From Flavobacteriales bacterium (GTDB lineage Bacteria > Bacteroidota > Bacteroidia > NS11-12g > UBA955), in contig CANFLS010000010.1 of assembly GCA_947447955.1 (NCBI GenBank), positions 1-64,000 on the forward strand: a DNA stretch of 64,000 bases, in the 5' to 3' direction. This document shows, in pieces, positions 1 through 7,213 of the stretch (within the stretch, counting starts at the first letter, position 1; each line of letters opens with the position of its first letter). Position numbers and translations under genes: made by a program. A model generated the notes under the pieces. The model saw only the letters and a list, made by a program, of their open reading frames with translations, searched no databases and had not been told where the DNA came from.

Positions 1-47
1 CTTACCAAAAGTAAGGTTGAAAGCATGAGAAAGATGATTTTTTTCAT
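1..47 (-). CDS. N-terminal fragment of an exported protein (runs off the left edge)
   Basis: Reading leftwards from an ATG at 47, the first 15 codons give MKKIIFLMLSTLLLV and are still open at the window edge. A short lysine-rich head followed by a leucine-rich core is a typical Sec or lipoprotein signal peptide. Nothing of the mature protein is visible, so no function can be given. No TAnnTTTG element is evident just upstream. It would be divergent from the acetyltransferase at 246. Confidence 0.5.
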   Translation of the reverse strand, partial: MKKIIFLMLSTLLLV

Positions 48-233
48 ATCGTTTGTTTCGTCTAATTGACAGTTTTTTTAAAATGGATGTTGCCTGATTG
101 TATTAGTTAGTAATGATTATTTTTTCATGAATATATCTGTTGTAAAAGTATCTAAAATATTGCTGTTTATCAACTGGAATTTACCGTGCTATTTTGATTA
201 AATAACTTGGTTATTTATTGAAAGTTAAATTTA
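48..233. other. Intergenic region with no recognisable gene
   Basis: AT-rich spacer between the divergent gene start at 47 and the promoter of the GNAT gene. No tRNA, hairpin terminator or open frame of useful length was found. Confidence 0.4.
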
Positions 234-241
234 TAACTTTG
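234..241 (+). promoter_or_regulatory. -7 promoter element TAACTTTG, 4 nt before an ATG
   Basis: Exact match to the Bacteroidota -7 consensus TAnnTTTG. Four bases (tagt) separate it from the ATG at 246, so transcription should begin at or next to the start codon. No clear -33 TTTG at the usual ~19 bp spacing. Confidence 0.6.
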
Positions 242-245
242 TAGT

Positions 246-764
246 ATGATACGACGCGGTAATTTGGATGATGTTGCGCTTTTACAAACGATAGGCCGAA
301 AGACCTTCGATGATACTTTTGGCAATACCTGTACCAAAGAAGATATGCGTGGTGTGTTAGATTTGTATTTCAATGCAGACCAAGTTTTGTTGGAACTGCA
401 AGATGATACAGATAATTTCTTTTTCTTTGAGGAAGATGGCATTGTGAAAGGTTACATACGCATCAATGCAAAGCATGCTTGTCCGTTGGAATCTTTTCAA
501 AGTCGCAACTGCATTGAGTTGGTTCGATTGTATGTTTTAAAAGAATATCATGGAGCTGGCGTGGCAAATGAACTCATGAATTTTGCCATTGATTTTGCTC
601 ACAGAAATGGTTTCGATACAGTGTATTTATCAGTTTGGGAATACAACTTCCGCGCTAGAGGATTTTACGAAAAACACGGCTTTTTAAATTCAGGAATTGA
701 GAATGATTTTCCACTTGGGTCAACCCCACAAACAGATTATTGGTTTGTGAAGGAATTGAAATAG
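246..764 (+). CDS. GNAT family N-acetyltransferase
   Basis: The 172-residue product has the GNAT fold signature: the acetyl-CoA pyrophosphate loop YHGAGVA at about residues 101-107, followed by the helix LMNFAIDFA, and the late motif NFRARGFYEKHGF near residues 134-146 that closes the fold. These enzymes move an acetyl group from acetyl-CoA to an amine; the acceptor here could be a small molecule or a protein N-terminus and cannot be told from sequence. No signal peptide, so cytoplasmic. The ATG at 246 is fixed by the promoter element ending 4 nt upstream. It stands alone, convergent with the glycosyltransferase pair that follows. Confidence 0.88.
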   Translation: MIRRGNLDDVALLQTIGRKTFDDTFGNTCTKEDMRGVLDLYFNADQVLLELQDDTDNFFFFEEDGIVKGYIRINAKHACPLESFQSRNCIELVRLYVLKEYHGAGVANELMNFAIDFAHRNGFDTVYLSVWEYNFRARGFYEKHGFLNSGIENDFPLGSTPQTDYWFVKELK

Positions 765-807
765 AAAGGCAATAGCTTAATTCTGATTGACAACTATTCA
801 ACGCTGT

Positions 808-1575
808 TTATTTATGTCTAAACCAGCAATCGGTTCGATTGTTTTCATACCTTTTGAAAACGGTATTTACGGGTTCGCCATGAATGATTTGCTGATTGAA
901 CTTCGTTCTTGCTAAGTAATTGAAAGCTCCCATGTCGCCGGTATATTCCGTTTTGTTCTCACGATTGCCTTGTTCATGAATTTCACATAACTGTACTAAG
1001 AAATCCGAAAACAGTGGGGTAGATCCTCCAATGATTCCGCAATTAAGCAGGGTTTCATTCGCGAAAGTTTTTTCATAATCGGCATAATCAAATATGTTGT
1101 TTCTTAAATGTTCACTGTGAGCAATCATCCAATCATTGTTTAAGGGTTTGGGTTCGTCACCACAAAAAAGTGCATTTGGATTGTCAATAAAAAGAGATTC
1201 AGCAAATGGGTTTTTAACAAGCACAACATCGGAAATATCTGTGATGAAAATTCCATTGATGTATTGAATGTGCTGCTTTAAGAAATCTCTGTAAATAAAA
1301 TATCGAAATACATTGGGATTGAATTGGGGATCGTATTTTACTTTAACGAAAGTAATGTTTTCATTTCCGAACGATTTGCAAGTTTCCTCTGAGAAATTAT
1401 TATGAAAAATAATGCCTTTTAATTTTGCTGCTGTAATGGATTCTGCCCAATCCCTGACTAGTTCGTATGAATCGTTTACCAGTGTTTCGTTGCGGTTTAC
1501 ATCGTGTAAACCCGTAATGAGGCAACCCATTACTAAATTTGTATTTGGCTGAAAAATGATTGATTCAGCGGTCAT
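808..1575 (-). CDS. Putative glycosyltransferase (GT-A-like, DxxD motif)
   Basis: A 255-residue cytoplasmic protein that I do not place in a named family with certainty. The segment GIFITDISDVVLVKNPF (residues about 109-124) has hydrophobic residues leading into ITDISD and looks like the nucleotide-sugar and metal-binding DxD strand of GT-A transferases. Later segments such as LLNCGIIGGS and YTGDMGAFNYL resemble acceptor or donor loops seen after DxD in hexosyltransferases acting on surface glycans. It starts 2 nt after the stop of an upstream GT2 gene, so the two are co-transcribed and probably act on the same glycan. Substrate unknown. Confidence 0.6.
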   Translation of the reverse strand: MTAESIIFQPNTNLVMGCLITGLHDVNRNETLVNDSYELVRDWAESITAAKLKGIIFHNNFSEETCKSFGNENITFVKVKYDPQFNPNVFRYFIYRDFLKQHIQYINGIFITDISDVVLVKNPFAESLFIDNPNALFCGDEPKPLNNDWMIAHSEHLRNNIFDYADYEKTFANETLLNCGIIGGSTPLFSDFLVQLCEIHEQGNRENKTEYTGDMGAFNYLARTKFNQQIIHGEPVNTVFKRYENNRTDCWFRHK

Positions 1576-1577
1576 GT

Positions 1578-2243
1578 TTAAGCGCTGACAGGATTATCGA
1601 TTTTCATTTTTGCGCAGATACTATTTGGAATATTTCTGTGATAAATGTAAGTACGTAAGTCTAATTTTTTTACGTTAAAAAGTTTGTTAGCGCGATCGTA
1701 AAAATCTGAATCAGCAGAGAATCCAGTTTTGAAATCAATGCTCGTAAATACTTTTTTAAGTCCGAATAAAGTACCAAATAAAATAACATCGTCTAAATGG
1801 ATCAGTTTACTAAGGTCGTTTTTATCGGTTACATAATAATCGTTGTCACTATCAACAATTGTTTCAGAGGTTGAGCAAATTAAATCCAGTTGATTGATTT
1901 CACTCAAGCAAAGGCTCAAATGATTAGGCTTGTATTCGTCGTCGCTGTCTAGGATGGTAATATATTCCCCCAAACTATATAAAACGCCGCGATTAATGGA
2001 TTCTGATTGTCCGCAATTGCTATGTCTGATATAGCTGATTTTCTCTTCGTGTTTTTCTACATAACTCAACAGAGATGCTCGGTCATTGTCCTTGCTACCG
2101 TCGTCAATAATAATGAGTTCGAAATCTTGAAAATCTTGTTTTAGTACAGAATCAATTGCTCTTTTGGTGTACGAAAAATTGGTGTTGAAAACGGTCATTA
2201 AAACCGATATTTTCACTGGATTTACTATGGATTTTTCGAGCAC
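1578..2243 (-). CDS. Family 2 glycosyltransferase
   Basis: The 221-residue product is a minimal GT2 domain. SVLMTVFN at residues 13-20 is the first beta strand, IDDGS at 46-50 the nucleotide-binding turn, and LDSDD at 98-102 the metal-binding DxD. There is little sequence after the catalytic core and no membrane anchor, so it is a soluble enzyme that probably adds a sugar to a cell-surface polysaccharide, lipid or protein glycan. The frame opens with GTG at 2243; a second GTG at 2216 would remove nine residues ahead of the first strand. A TATCTTTG element lies at 2259-2266, 15 nt upstream of the first. Followed in an operon by the GT-A-like gene at 808-1575. Confidence 0.85.
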   Translation of the reverse strand: MLEKSIVNPVKISVLMTVFNTNFSYTKRAIDSVLKQDFQDFELIIIDDGSKDNDRASLLSYVEKHEEKISYIRHSNCGQSESINRGVLYSLGEYITILDSDDEYKPNHLSLCLSEINQLDLICSTSETIVDSDNDYYVTDKNDLSKLIHLDDVILFGTLFGLKKVFTSIDFKTGFSADSDFYDRANKLFNVKKLDLRTYIYHRNIPNSICAKMKIDNPVSA

Positions 2244-2258
2244 AACAAGATTTTACTG

Positions 2259-2266
2259 CAAAGATA
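2259..2266 (-). promoter_or_regulatory. -7 promoter element TATCTTTG for the glycosyltransferase pair
   Basis: Exact TAnnTTTG match on the minus strand, 15 nt before the GTG start at 2243. Back to back with the plus-strand element at 2340-2347. Confidence 0.5.
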
Positions 2267-2339
2267 AATTTTTATTCGTAGTAATTTCAGGTTGAGGGAA
2301 ATAAGATGTGAGATGCATTGAAAAATTAGTCTTTAATAT

Positions 2340-2347
2340 TAAATTTG
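2340..2347 (+). promoter_or_regulatory. -7 promoter element TAAATTTG, 3 nt before the ATG at 2351
   Basis: Exact TAnnTTTG match. Its position supports the ATG at 2351, in a different frame from the long open frame, as the true start of the hydrolase gene. Confidence 0.5.
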
Positions 2348-2350
2348 TTT

Positions 2351-3195
2351 ATGAAAAAACTGATAATAAGCATTTTACCAATGCTGGTTTTTTATCGGCA
2401 TGTAAAACAACACAAAGCACAGAAAATGATAGTGCCTTTCAGATTACCAAAACCATTGTAACTGATAGTCTTTCGGTGGGTGTGGTGATTGATAAGCCGA
2501 AGGGAACTTCTTTTGATGTTCTTATGGTTTTTCATGGTACAGTTTCGTACGATAGCCTTATATTGGATGCTGCTCAAAATACGCTCAATGGTTTTAAGCA
2601 AATATTGGATAAAAAAGATATGATGATTGTTAGCGTTGCCTATCCTGAGGAGAGTTTGTTGATGGGCGACAATTTGAAATACGCTGAAGTTGCCTTATTG
2701 CGGGTTAAAAACAAAGCGGCAACAGAACTTGGGATTAATATTAAAAAGGTATTTTTGGCTGGACATTCACAAGGTGCCTATGTGGTAACCCGCTTGAACA
2801 CAATGCATGAAACAAATGGGGTTATTGCCAATGCTCCGGGGCCGTTAAATTTAGTTTTTCGATGTAAGTTGGAAGAAGATGGCAAAATTGCAAATAGTGC
2901 GGTTTGCAATTTGATGAAAAGCAAATATGGAACAACAACAGTTAACCCGGATGCTTATCAATCGAGATCATTACTCAAATTTACAAGTGGTTATAAATCG
3001 GATATCTTGTTTGTACAGGGCTTGGATGATACCCAAATTCAAATAACATCTTGGCCTTTATTTATGCAGAAAGTGACAGATTGCATTGATTGTAAAAAAG
3101 TACAGGTATACGAGGTTTCAGGTTTTGGGCACGAATCATTGTTTGAAAATCCAAATGCGAGATTAGAGTTTAACCGATTTATCTCTGAGCGATAA
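2351..3195 (+). CDS. Alpha/beta hydrolase lipoprotein with an apparent frameshift in the signal peptide
   Basis: The catalytic part carries the alpha/beta-hydrolase nucleophile elbow GHSQG, preceded by strand KKVFLA, an early MVFHGT strand with an oxyanion-type HG, and a late GFGHES that would supply the histidine. The likely activity is an esterase, lipase or peptidase on the cell surface. The long frame can be read from an ATG at 2308, but that gives a charged N-terminus leading abruptly into LSAC. The ATG at 2351, one frame away and next to a -7 element, gives MKKLIISILPMLVF and would join LSACKTT if the T6 run at 2388-2393 had seven Ts. That makes a textbook lipoprotein signal with lipobox LSAC. 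Either the base is missing by error or mutation, or expression needs slippage. Confidence 0.7.
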
Positions 3196-3202
3196 AATTG
3201 GT

Positions 3203-3361
3203 TTAGACATTTCTGGTGATCGTTATCTCGCTTTTTTTGCGTTTGCTTGATTTAACAGCTTCTTCATATACTTTTATTTGTCTTTTGATTTCAGGCATAG
3301 CTTTATCCATCTGTTTCAGATAATAGGCAACTCTTTCTTCAGTTGATGAAAATTCTGTCAT
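3203..3361 (-). CDS. Small charged protein of unknown function (52 aa)
   Basis: A 52-codon frame on the minus strand from ATG at 3361 to TAA at 3203. The product starts MTEFSSTEERVAYYLKQ and is rich in Lys, Glu and Arg, with a middle helix-like segment (YLKQMDKAMPEIKRQIKVYEEA) and a basic KRKK stretch. There is no membrane segment or signal peptide. Its stop lies 7 nt past the hydrolase stop, so the two genes are convergent. I do not recognise a family. The composition looks like a real soluble protein rather than a chance frame, but support is only from composition and length. Confidence 0.45.
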   Translation of the reverse strand: MTEFSSTEERVAYYLKQMDKAMPEIKRQIKVYEEAVKSSKRKKSEITITRNV

Positions 3362-3402
3362 AATATGAAGTTACTACATAGTAATTAATAAACAACAACA
3401 AA

Positions 3403-3428
3403 AAAGCCTCACATTTCTGTGAGGCTTT
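3403..3428 (-). terminator. Strong hairpin between divergent genes
   Basis: Perfect 11-bp stem AAAGCCTCACA / TGTGAGGCTTT with loop TTTC. The run of A before it on the plus strand makes a T6 tail for minus-strand transcripts, and there is a shorter TTT on the plus side. Its place is odd: it is upstream of both the small minus gene (start 3361) and the plus gene at 3484. It could end the plus-strand hydrolase transcript or attenuate a minus transcript. Confidence 0.55.
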
Positions 3429-3483
3429 GAACTGATATGAAAATTGAGATTTATAAAATGGAAGTGATATTTTTGTTTCTTTA

Positions 3484-3885
3484 ATGGATAAACAAGATTT
3501 ATATAATGAATTGGCTTTTTACACCTTGTCTCATCCCGGCCCAGATTTTATTCATCAACATATTGTAGATGCATTTGTAGCACAGTCTGCAAAAAAAGAG
3601 ACAAAATGGATTGCAATTTATTATGCACTAATAGGGCTTTACCTGTATGTTGAGAAAGGTTATACAGGGAAACAAATTCAATTAGAACATATTCGTTTAT
3701 CAAAACAGAAAAAGGAATTTTTACCTTTTGAGTTACCTCGAAATAAGGGAAACTTCACAGTTGAAGATGTGTTAAAAACTGATCCAGGAATAGAAAGAGA
3801 TCTTGCAATTGAACTTTGGTGTAAAGTGGTTTGGGAAGCGCATAAAACTTGTAAATCTTATATTTTGGCTTATTTGGGGAAATAA
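3484..3885 (+). CDS. Conserved hypothetical protein, DUF5946-like
   Basis: The 133-residue soluble protein contains YTLSHPGPDFIHQHIVDAF near the N-terminus. This resembles the pattern of a family I recall as DUF5946, in which a His-Pro-Gly and a Val-Asp-Ala motif are conserved, followed by helices and a Pro-rich turn (here LPFELPRNKG) before a C-terminal Trp-containing helix. No catalytic function is known to me. A -7 element TATTTTTG at 3468-3475 lies 8 nt before the ATG and supports this start. Monocistronic, bounded by hairpins on both sides. Confidence 0.6.
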   Translation: MDKQDLYNELAFYTLSHPGPDFIHQHIVDAFVAQSAKKETKWIAIYYALIGLYLYVEKGYTGKQIQLEHIRLSKQKKEFLPFELPRNKGNFTVEDVLKTDPGIERDLAIELWCKVVWEAHKTCKSYILAYLGK

Positions 3886-3981
3886 GTTTATCAGATTTAA
3901 AGTTAAATTTGAAAAAGCACTTTTTTACAAATTCGCTCTCTGTTCTACTTCATTAACCACTGAAAACACTGGTAAAGGCAT

Positions 3982-4009
3982 AAAAAAAAGTCACCATTTC
4001 TGATGACTT
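3982..4009 (-). terminator. Intrinsic terminator of the tRNA-Asn gene
   Basis: Minus-strand hairpin AAGTCATC / GGTGACTT with a 6-nt loop, followed by eight Ts. It begins 7 nt after the tRNA 3' end. Confidence 0.75.
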
Positions 4010-4015
4010 CTGTTG

Positions 4016-4089
4016 CTCCCTGAGCTGGACTCGAACCAGCGACCTATTGATTAACAGTCAATTGCTCTAACCAGCTGAGCTATCAAGGA
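4016..4089 (-). tRNA. tRNA-Asn (anticodon GTT)
   Basis: A full cloverleaf can be folded on the minus strand: acceptor TCCTTGA / TCAGGGA with one G-U pair, D arm containing AGCTCAGCTGGTTAGAGC, anticodon loop CTGTTAA, and T arm with the GGTTCGAGTCC core. CCA is not encoded (the sequence continues CAACA). Followed by its own terminator. Confidence 0.93.
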
Positions 4090-4201
4090 ATCTGTTACCC
4101 TTTTTAAAGGAATGCAAAAATAGTATTATTCTCTATATAAATCAATACCTTTGTGAAAAAATATTTAAAAAAGTTTCTAAAAAAATTAAAAATATATGTT
4201 C

Positions 4202-5125
4202 ATGAGTTTGTTAGTAATTGGTTCTGTGGCATTTGACGCAATCGACACCCCCTTCGGGTCTACTGGAAAAATTGTTGGAGGCGCCGCCTCTTACATCGCT
4301 TTGGCCACTTCTCTCCTCCATAAACACGTTGGTTTGGTGGCTGTAGTTGGCGAAGATTTCGATTTTGACTTCATAAAATCCCTCAATAATAGAAATGTAG
4401 ATACCACCGGACTACAAATTAAACAAGGTGAAAAGTCATTCTTCTGGCATGGTAAATACCATATGGACATGAATTCTCGCGATACCTTGGTTACCGAGTT
4501 GAACGTGTTGGCCGACTTCGACCCAATTATCCCTCAAAATTGGTCAAGCCCAGAATATGTAATGCTTGGGAATTTAAGTCCTCAGGTTCAATTAACTACC
4601 TTAAATCGTTTGTCCGAAAAACCAAAGTTGGTGGTTCTTGATACCATGAATTTTTGGATGGATATTGCCCTCGACGATTTAAAAGCAGTGTTGAAAAAAG
4701 TGGATGTGCTTACAATCAACGACGAAGAAGCCCGCCAATTAAGCGGTGAATACAGTTTGGTGAAAGCTGCCCGCGTTATTCGTGAAATGGGACCACAAAC
4801 ATTGATCATTAAAAAAGGCGAACATGGTGCGTTGTTGTTTGGTGAAAACAATCAAATTTTCTTCTGTCCTGCTTTGCCATTGGAAAGTGTTTTCGATCCA
4901 ACAGGTGCGGGAGATACTTTTGCTGGTGGATTTATTGGTTTCTTGGCTTCTGTGGGAAGAACAGATTTCGAAGCAATGAAAACTGCCATCATTTACGGTA
5001 GCGCGATGGCTAGCTTCTGCGTTGAAGAATTTGGAACTACCAAATTGGCTTCGATTACCAAAGCCGACCTTGATGCGCGTTTGGAGCAATTCAAATCGCT
5101 TATGGGTTATGAAATAGTTGAATAA
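4202..5125 (+). CDS. PfkB/ribokinase-family sugar kinase
   Basis: About 307 residues. The N-terminal GGAASYIALATSLL is the Gly-Gly substrate-side motif of PfkB kinases, and DPTGAGDTFAGGFIGFLAS near residues 236-254 is the C-terminal signature with the anion hole (GAGD) and catalytic Asp. It phosphorylates a hydroxyl of a sugar or nucleoside using ATP in the cytoplasm; ribose, adenosine and fructose-type substrates are all possible. Two ATGs, at 4196 and 4202, are in frame; the second begins MSLLVIGS, directly at the first beta strand. A TACCTTTG element at 4146-4153 gives a leader of about 40 nt. Ends at a strong shared terminator. Confidence 0.9.
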   Translation: MSLLVIGSVAFDAIDTPFGSTGKIVGGAASYIALATSLLHKHVGLVAVVGEDFDFDFIKSLNNRNVDTTGLQIKQGEKSFFWHGKYHMDMNSRDTLVTELNVLADFDPIIPQNWSSPEYVMLGNLSPQVQLTTLNRLSEKPKLVVLDTMNFWMDIALDDLKAVLKKVDVLTINDEEARQLSGEYSLVKAARVIREMGPQTLIIKKGEHGALLFGENNQIFFCPALPLESVFDPTGAGDTFAGGFIGFLASVGRTDFEAMKTAIIYGSAMASFCVEEFGTTKLASITKADLDARLEQFKSLMGYEIVE

Positions 5126-5149
5126 TCAAATCTAAACCTTCCTTATACG

Positions 5150-5184
5150 AAAATAGGCTACCCACAGGTAGCCTATTTTGTTTT
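5150..5184. terminator. Bidirectional terminator between convergent genes
   Basis: Perfect 13-bp stem AAAATAGGCTACC / GGTAGCCTATTTT with loop CACA, flanked by A- and T-rich tails. It serves the sugar kinase on the plus strand and the amylase on the minus strand. Confidence 0.9.
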
Positions 5185-5204
5185 ATAAACTTTATAGAAA
5201 GTGT

Positions 5205-7121
5205 TTACTTGATGAGTTCGTAGATATTCGAAGATTCACCTTCAATACTTAGTGTTGTTCCCAATGCAGAAATTTCTCCGGTAATTACATTTTTTAATTT
5301 TGTATAGCCATTTGTAACCTCTGCAAATCTGTTCATATTCACGTCTGATTTTTCTTTGTTTTGACTGTAAATGCACAATACTGCATCATTTTCATGATGT
5401 TTGGCATAGGCATAAATGCCATTGATGCCAGTAAACTGAGTCATTTTACCCTCCGAAATTGCCTTCTGCGTTTGGCGATATTTGGCCAAGGTTTTAATGA
5501 AGTTAAAAGCTTCGTTTTCTTTTGCGTTTCTGTCTTCTGGTTTGAACTTGTTTTTTTCGTCAGCCGACCATCCCCCAGGAAAATCAAAGCGAACATATGC
5601 ATCGCTTTCTTTGGTAGTACCTGTCATTAGAATTTCGGTGCCATAATAAATGCATGGCAATCCTCTCAAAGTAAGTAGCATCATTTGACAACGTTTCCAA
5701 GCATTGAAATCTTCATTTACCACACTATAAATTCTCGACAAATCGTGGTTGTCTAAAAAGGTGCAGTTTTTATTCGGATCTTGATATAAATAATCGTCAA
5801 TGAGAGTCAGGTATAATTTGTTTAATCCTTCAACCCATCCAAAAGGTTTGGTTGCAGTTTCTTGCATGGCCCAGCAAAGCACAAAATCTGTTACCCCTGG
5901 CAATTGATTTTTCTCAAATCCCTTGATGTTGTTTTTTGTAAAAGCGGCTTGAACAGCGCTGGTTTGCACCCAAGTTTCTCCGTAGATGGTGAACTTAGGA
6001 TATTCTGAAAGAATCATTTCGCACAAGTGATTCATGTAGTTTTGATCGGGGTAGGGGTAGGTGTCAATTCTGTAGCCAGATAAACCTGCGGTTTCTATCC
6101 ACCACAAATACAATTGGTCTAAATATTTTGCAATATGTGTATTTTTTTGATTGTAATCGGGCATTGTTTTAACAAATGCGCCGTCGAAATTTAGGTTCTT
6201 TTCTTGAATGGAAGCGTAAGGATCCATTACCGTTGTTGCTCTAAAATTAGTTTGAATGAACGAATCTCGGTAATTAAACCACCCCGTATCGTAGTTATTG
6301 TACATCCAATGGTTGTTTCCAGTGTGATTTGGAATAATATCCATGACCATTTTAAGGCCGTGTTTTTTCATTTCTTGATTGAGGGATATATACTCTGCGT
6401 TGCTTCCAAAACGGGGATCAATTTTATAATGATCGGTAACGGCATATCCATGAAAGCTTTCTTCGGCTTGGTCGTTTTCTTGAACGGGATTCAGCCACAA
6501 TGTTGTTACTCCCAAGTCCTTCAAATAATGAATTTTGCTTTTGATGCCGGCTAAATCTCCGCCGTGTCTTTTTTTCAATGCAGCACGGTCAACCGGTTCG
6601 TTGAATTGCATCATTGCATTGTCGTTTGTTTTATCACCATTGCAAAATCTATCAGGAAAAATCAAATAGGTCACATCAGCTGGTGTAATGGGCACAAATA
6701 AATTGGCAGTGCGGCTTTTTAATTCATAATTGAAGCCAAAATCTTTGATGTATCTGTTGGGATTTTTATCGATACTCGAAGCTAGAAATGTAATGATTCC
6801 TGGTTTTGTTTTGAGGGATATTTTGAGGTTAAGGTAAGCAATATGTCTATTTGCTGTTTTAGTTACGGAAAGTAATGCTACACCCTCATAAGGTTGTAAT
6901 GATATATTGAACAAATCAATATTTTCTGCATGAAGAATAACTTCTAATGTGGTGTCCTTAAATCCAATATACCAAGAAGGGGGTGCAATTTGGTAAATGT
7001 CTTTTCGGGGCTGAACATTTGATTGGAGGGGTAAAGTTTGTGATGATGTTTGAGAAAATACGGGAACACTAGTAAATAGGGCGGCTATGGCTGCTAAAGG
7101 AATGATGAATAAACTTTTCAC
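5205..7121 (-). CDS. Secreted GH13 alpha-amylase / neopullulanase-type glucosidase
   Basis: 638 residues with a Sec signal peptide (about residues 1-23, ending VFSQ), an N-terminal beta-sandwich like that of cyclomaltodextrinases (~35-145), a GH13 barrel from about 150, and a small C-terminal beta domain. All four GH13 regions are present: DIIPNH (261-266), GYRIDTYPYP with the nucleophile D353, YGETW with the acid E382, and FLDNHD with D457. It should hydrolyse alpha-1,4 links of starch, pullulan or cyclodextrins in the periplasm, as SusA does. The start is GTG at 7121, set by a near-consensus promoter 4 nt upstream. Divergent from the T9SS binding protein at 7214, a probable partner. Confidence 0.92.
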   Translation of the reverse strand: MKSLFIIPLAAIAALFTSVPVFSQTSSQTLPLQSNVQPRKDIYQIAPPSWYIGFKDTTLEVILHAENIDLFNISLQPYEGVALLSVTKTANRHIAYLNLKISLKTKPGIITFLASSIDKNPNRYIKDFGFNYELKSRTANLFVPITPADVTYLIFPDRFCNGDKTNDNAMMQFNEPVDRAALKKRHGGDLAGIKSKIHYLKDLGVTTLWLNPVQENDQAEESFHGYAVTDHYKIDPRFGSNAEYISLNQEMKKHGLKMVMDIIPNHTGNNHWMYNNYDTGWFNYRDSFIQTNFRATTVMDPYASIQEKNLNFDGAFVKTMPDYNQKNTHIAKYLDQLYLWWIETAGLSGYRIDTYPYPDQNYMNHLCEMILSEYPKFTIYGETWVQTSAVQAAFTKNNIKGFEKNQLPGVTDFVLCWAMQETATKPFGWVEGLNKLYLTLIDDYLYQDPNKNCTFLDNHDLSRIYSVVNEDFNAWKRCQMMLLTLRGLPCIYYGTEILMTGTTKESDAYVRFDFPGGWSADEKNKFKPEDRNAKENEAFNFIKTLAKYRQTQKAISEGKMTQFTGINGIYAYAKHHENDAVLCIYSQNKEKSDVNMNRFAEVTNGYTKLKNVITGEISALGTTLSIEGESSNIYELIK

Positions 7122-7125
7122 GTTA

Positions 7126-7133
7126 CAAAGTAA
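7126..7133 (-). promoter_or_regulatory. -7-like element TTACTTTG, 4 nt before a GTG start
   Basis: Seven of eight positions fit TAnnTTTG on the minus strand. It lies within a perfect inverted repeat GTTAC-AAA-GTAAC (7122-7134) that could also be an operator overlapping the transcription start. Confidence 0.45.
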
Positions 7134-7155
7134 CCTAATTTTTTCGATATAGTTA

Positions 7156-7185
7156 TTGTCATATTGACACTTTTATATATATTTG
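7156..7185 (+). promoter_or_regulatory. Promoter TTG-N19-TATATTTG
   Basis: A -33-type TTG at 7156-7158 and an exact -7 element at 7178-7185 with 19 bp between them, the classic Bacteroidota spacing. The leader to the ATG at 7214 is about 25 nt. Confidence 0.7.
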
Positions 7186-7213
7186 CGTCAAATAAACCTA
7201 AAAATAACACATC

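Noticed and set aside
3803-4003. A 66-codon plus-strand frame overlapping the DUF5946-like gene
   Set aside because: It shares most of its first half with the real gene in another frame and runs through the tRNA-Asn terminator hairpin.
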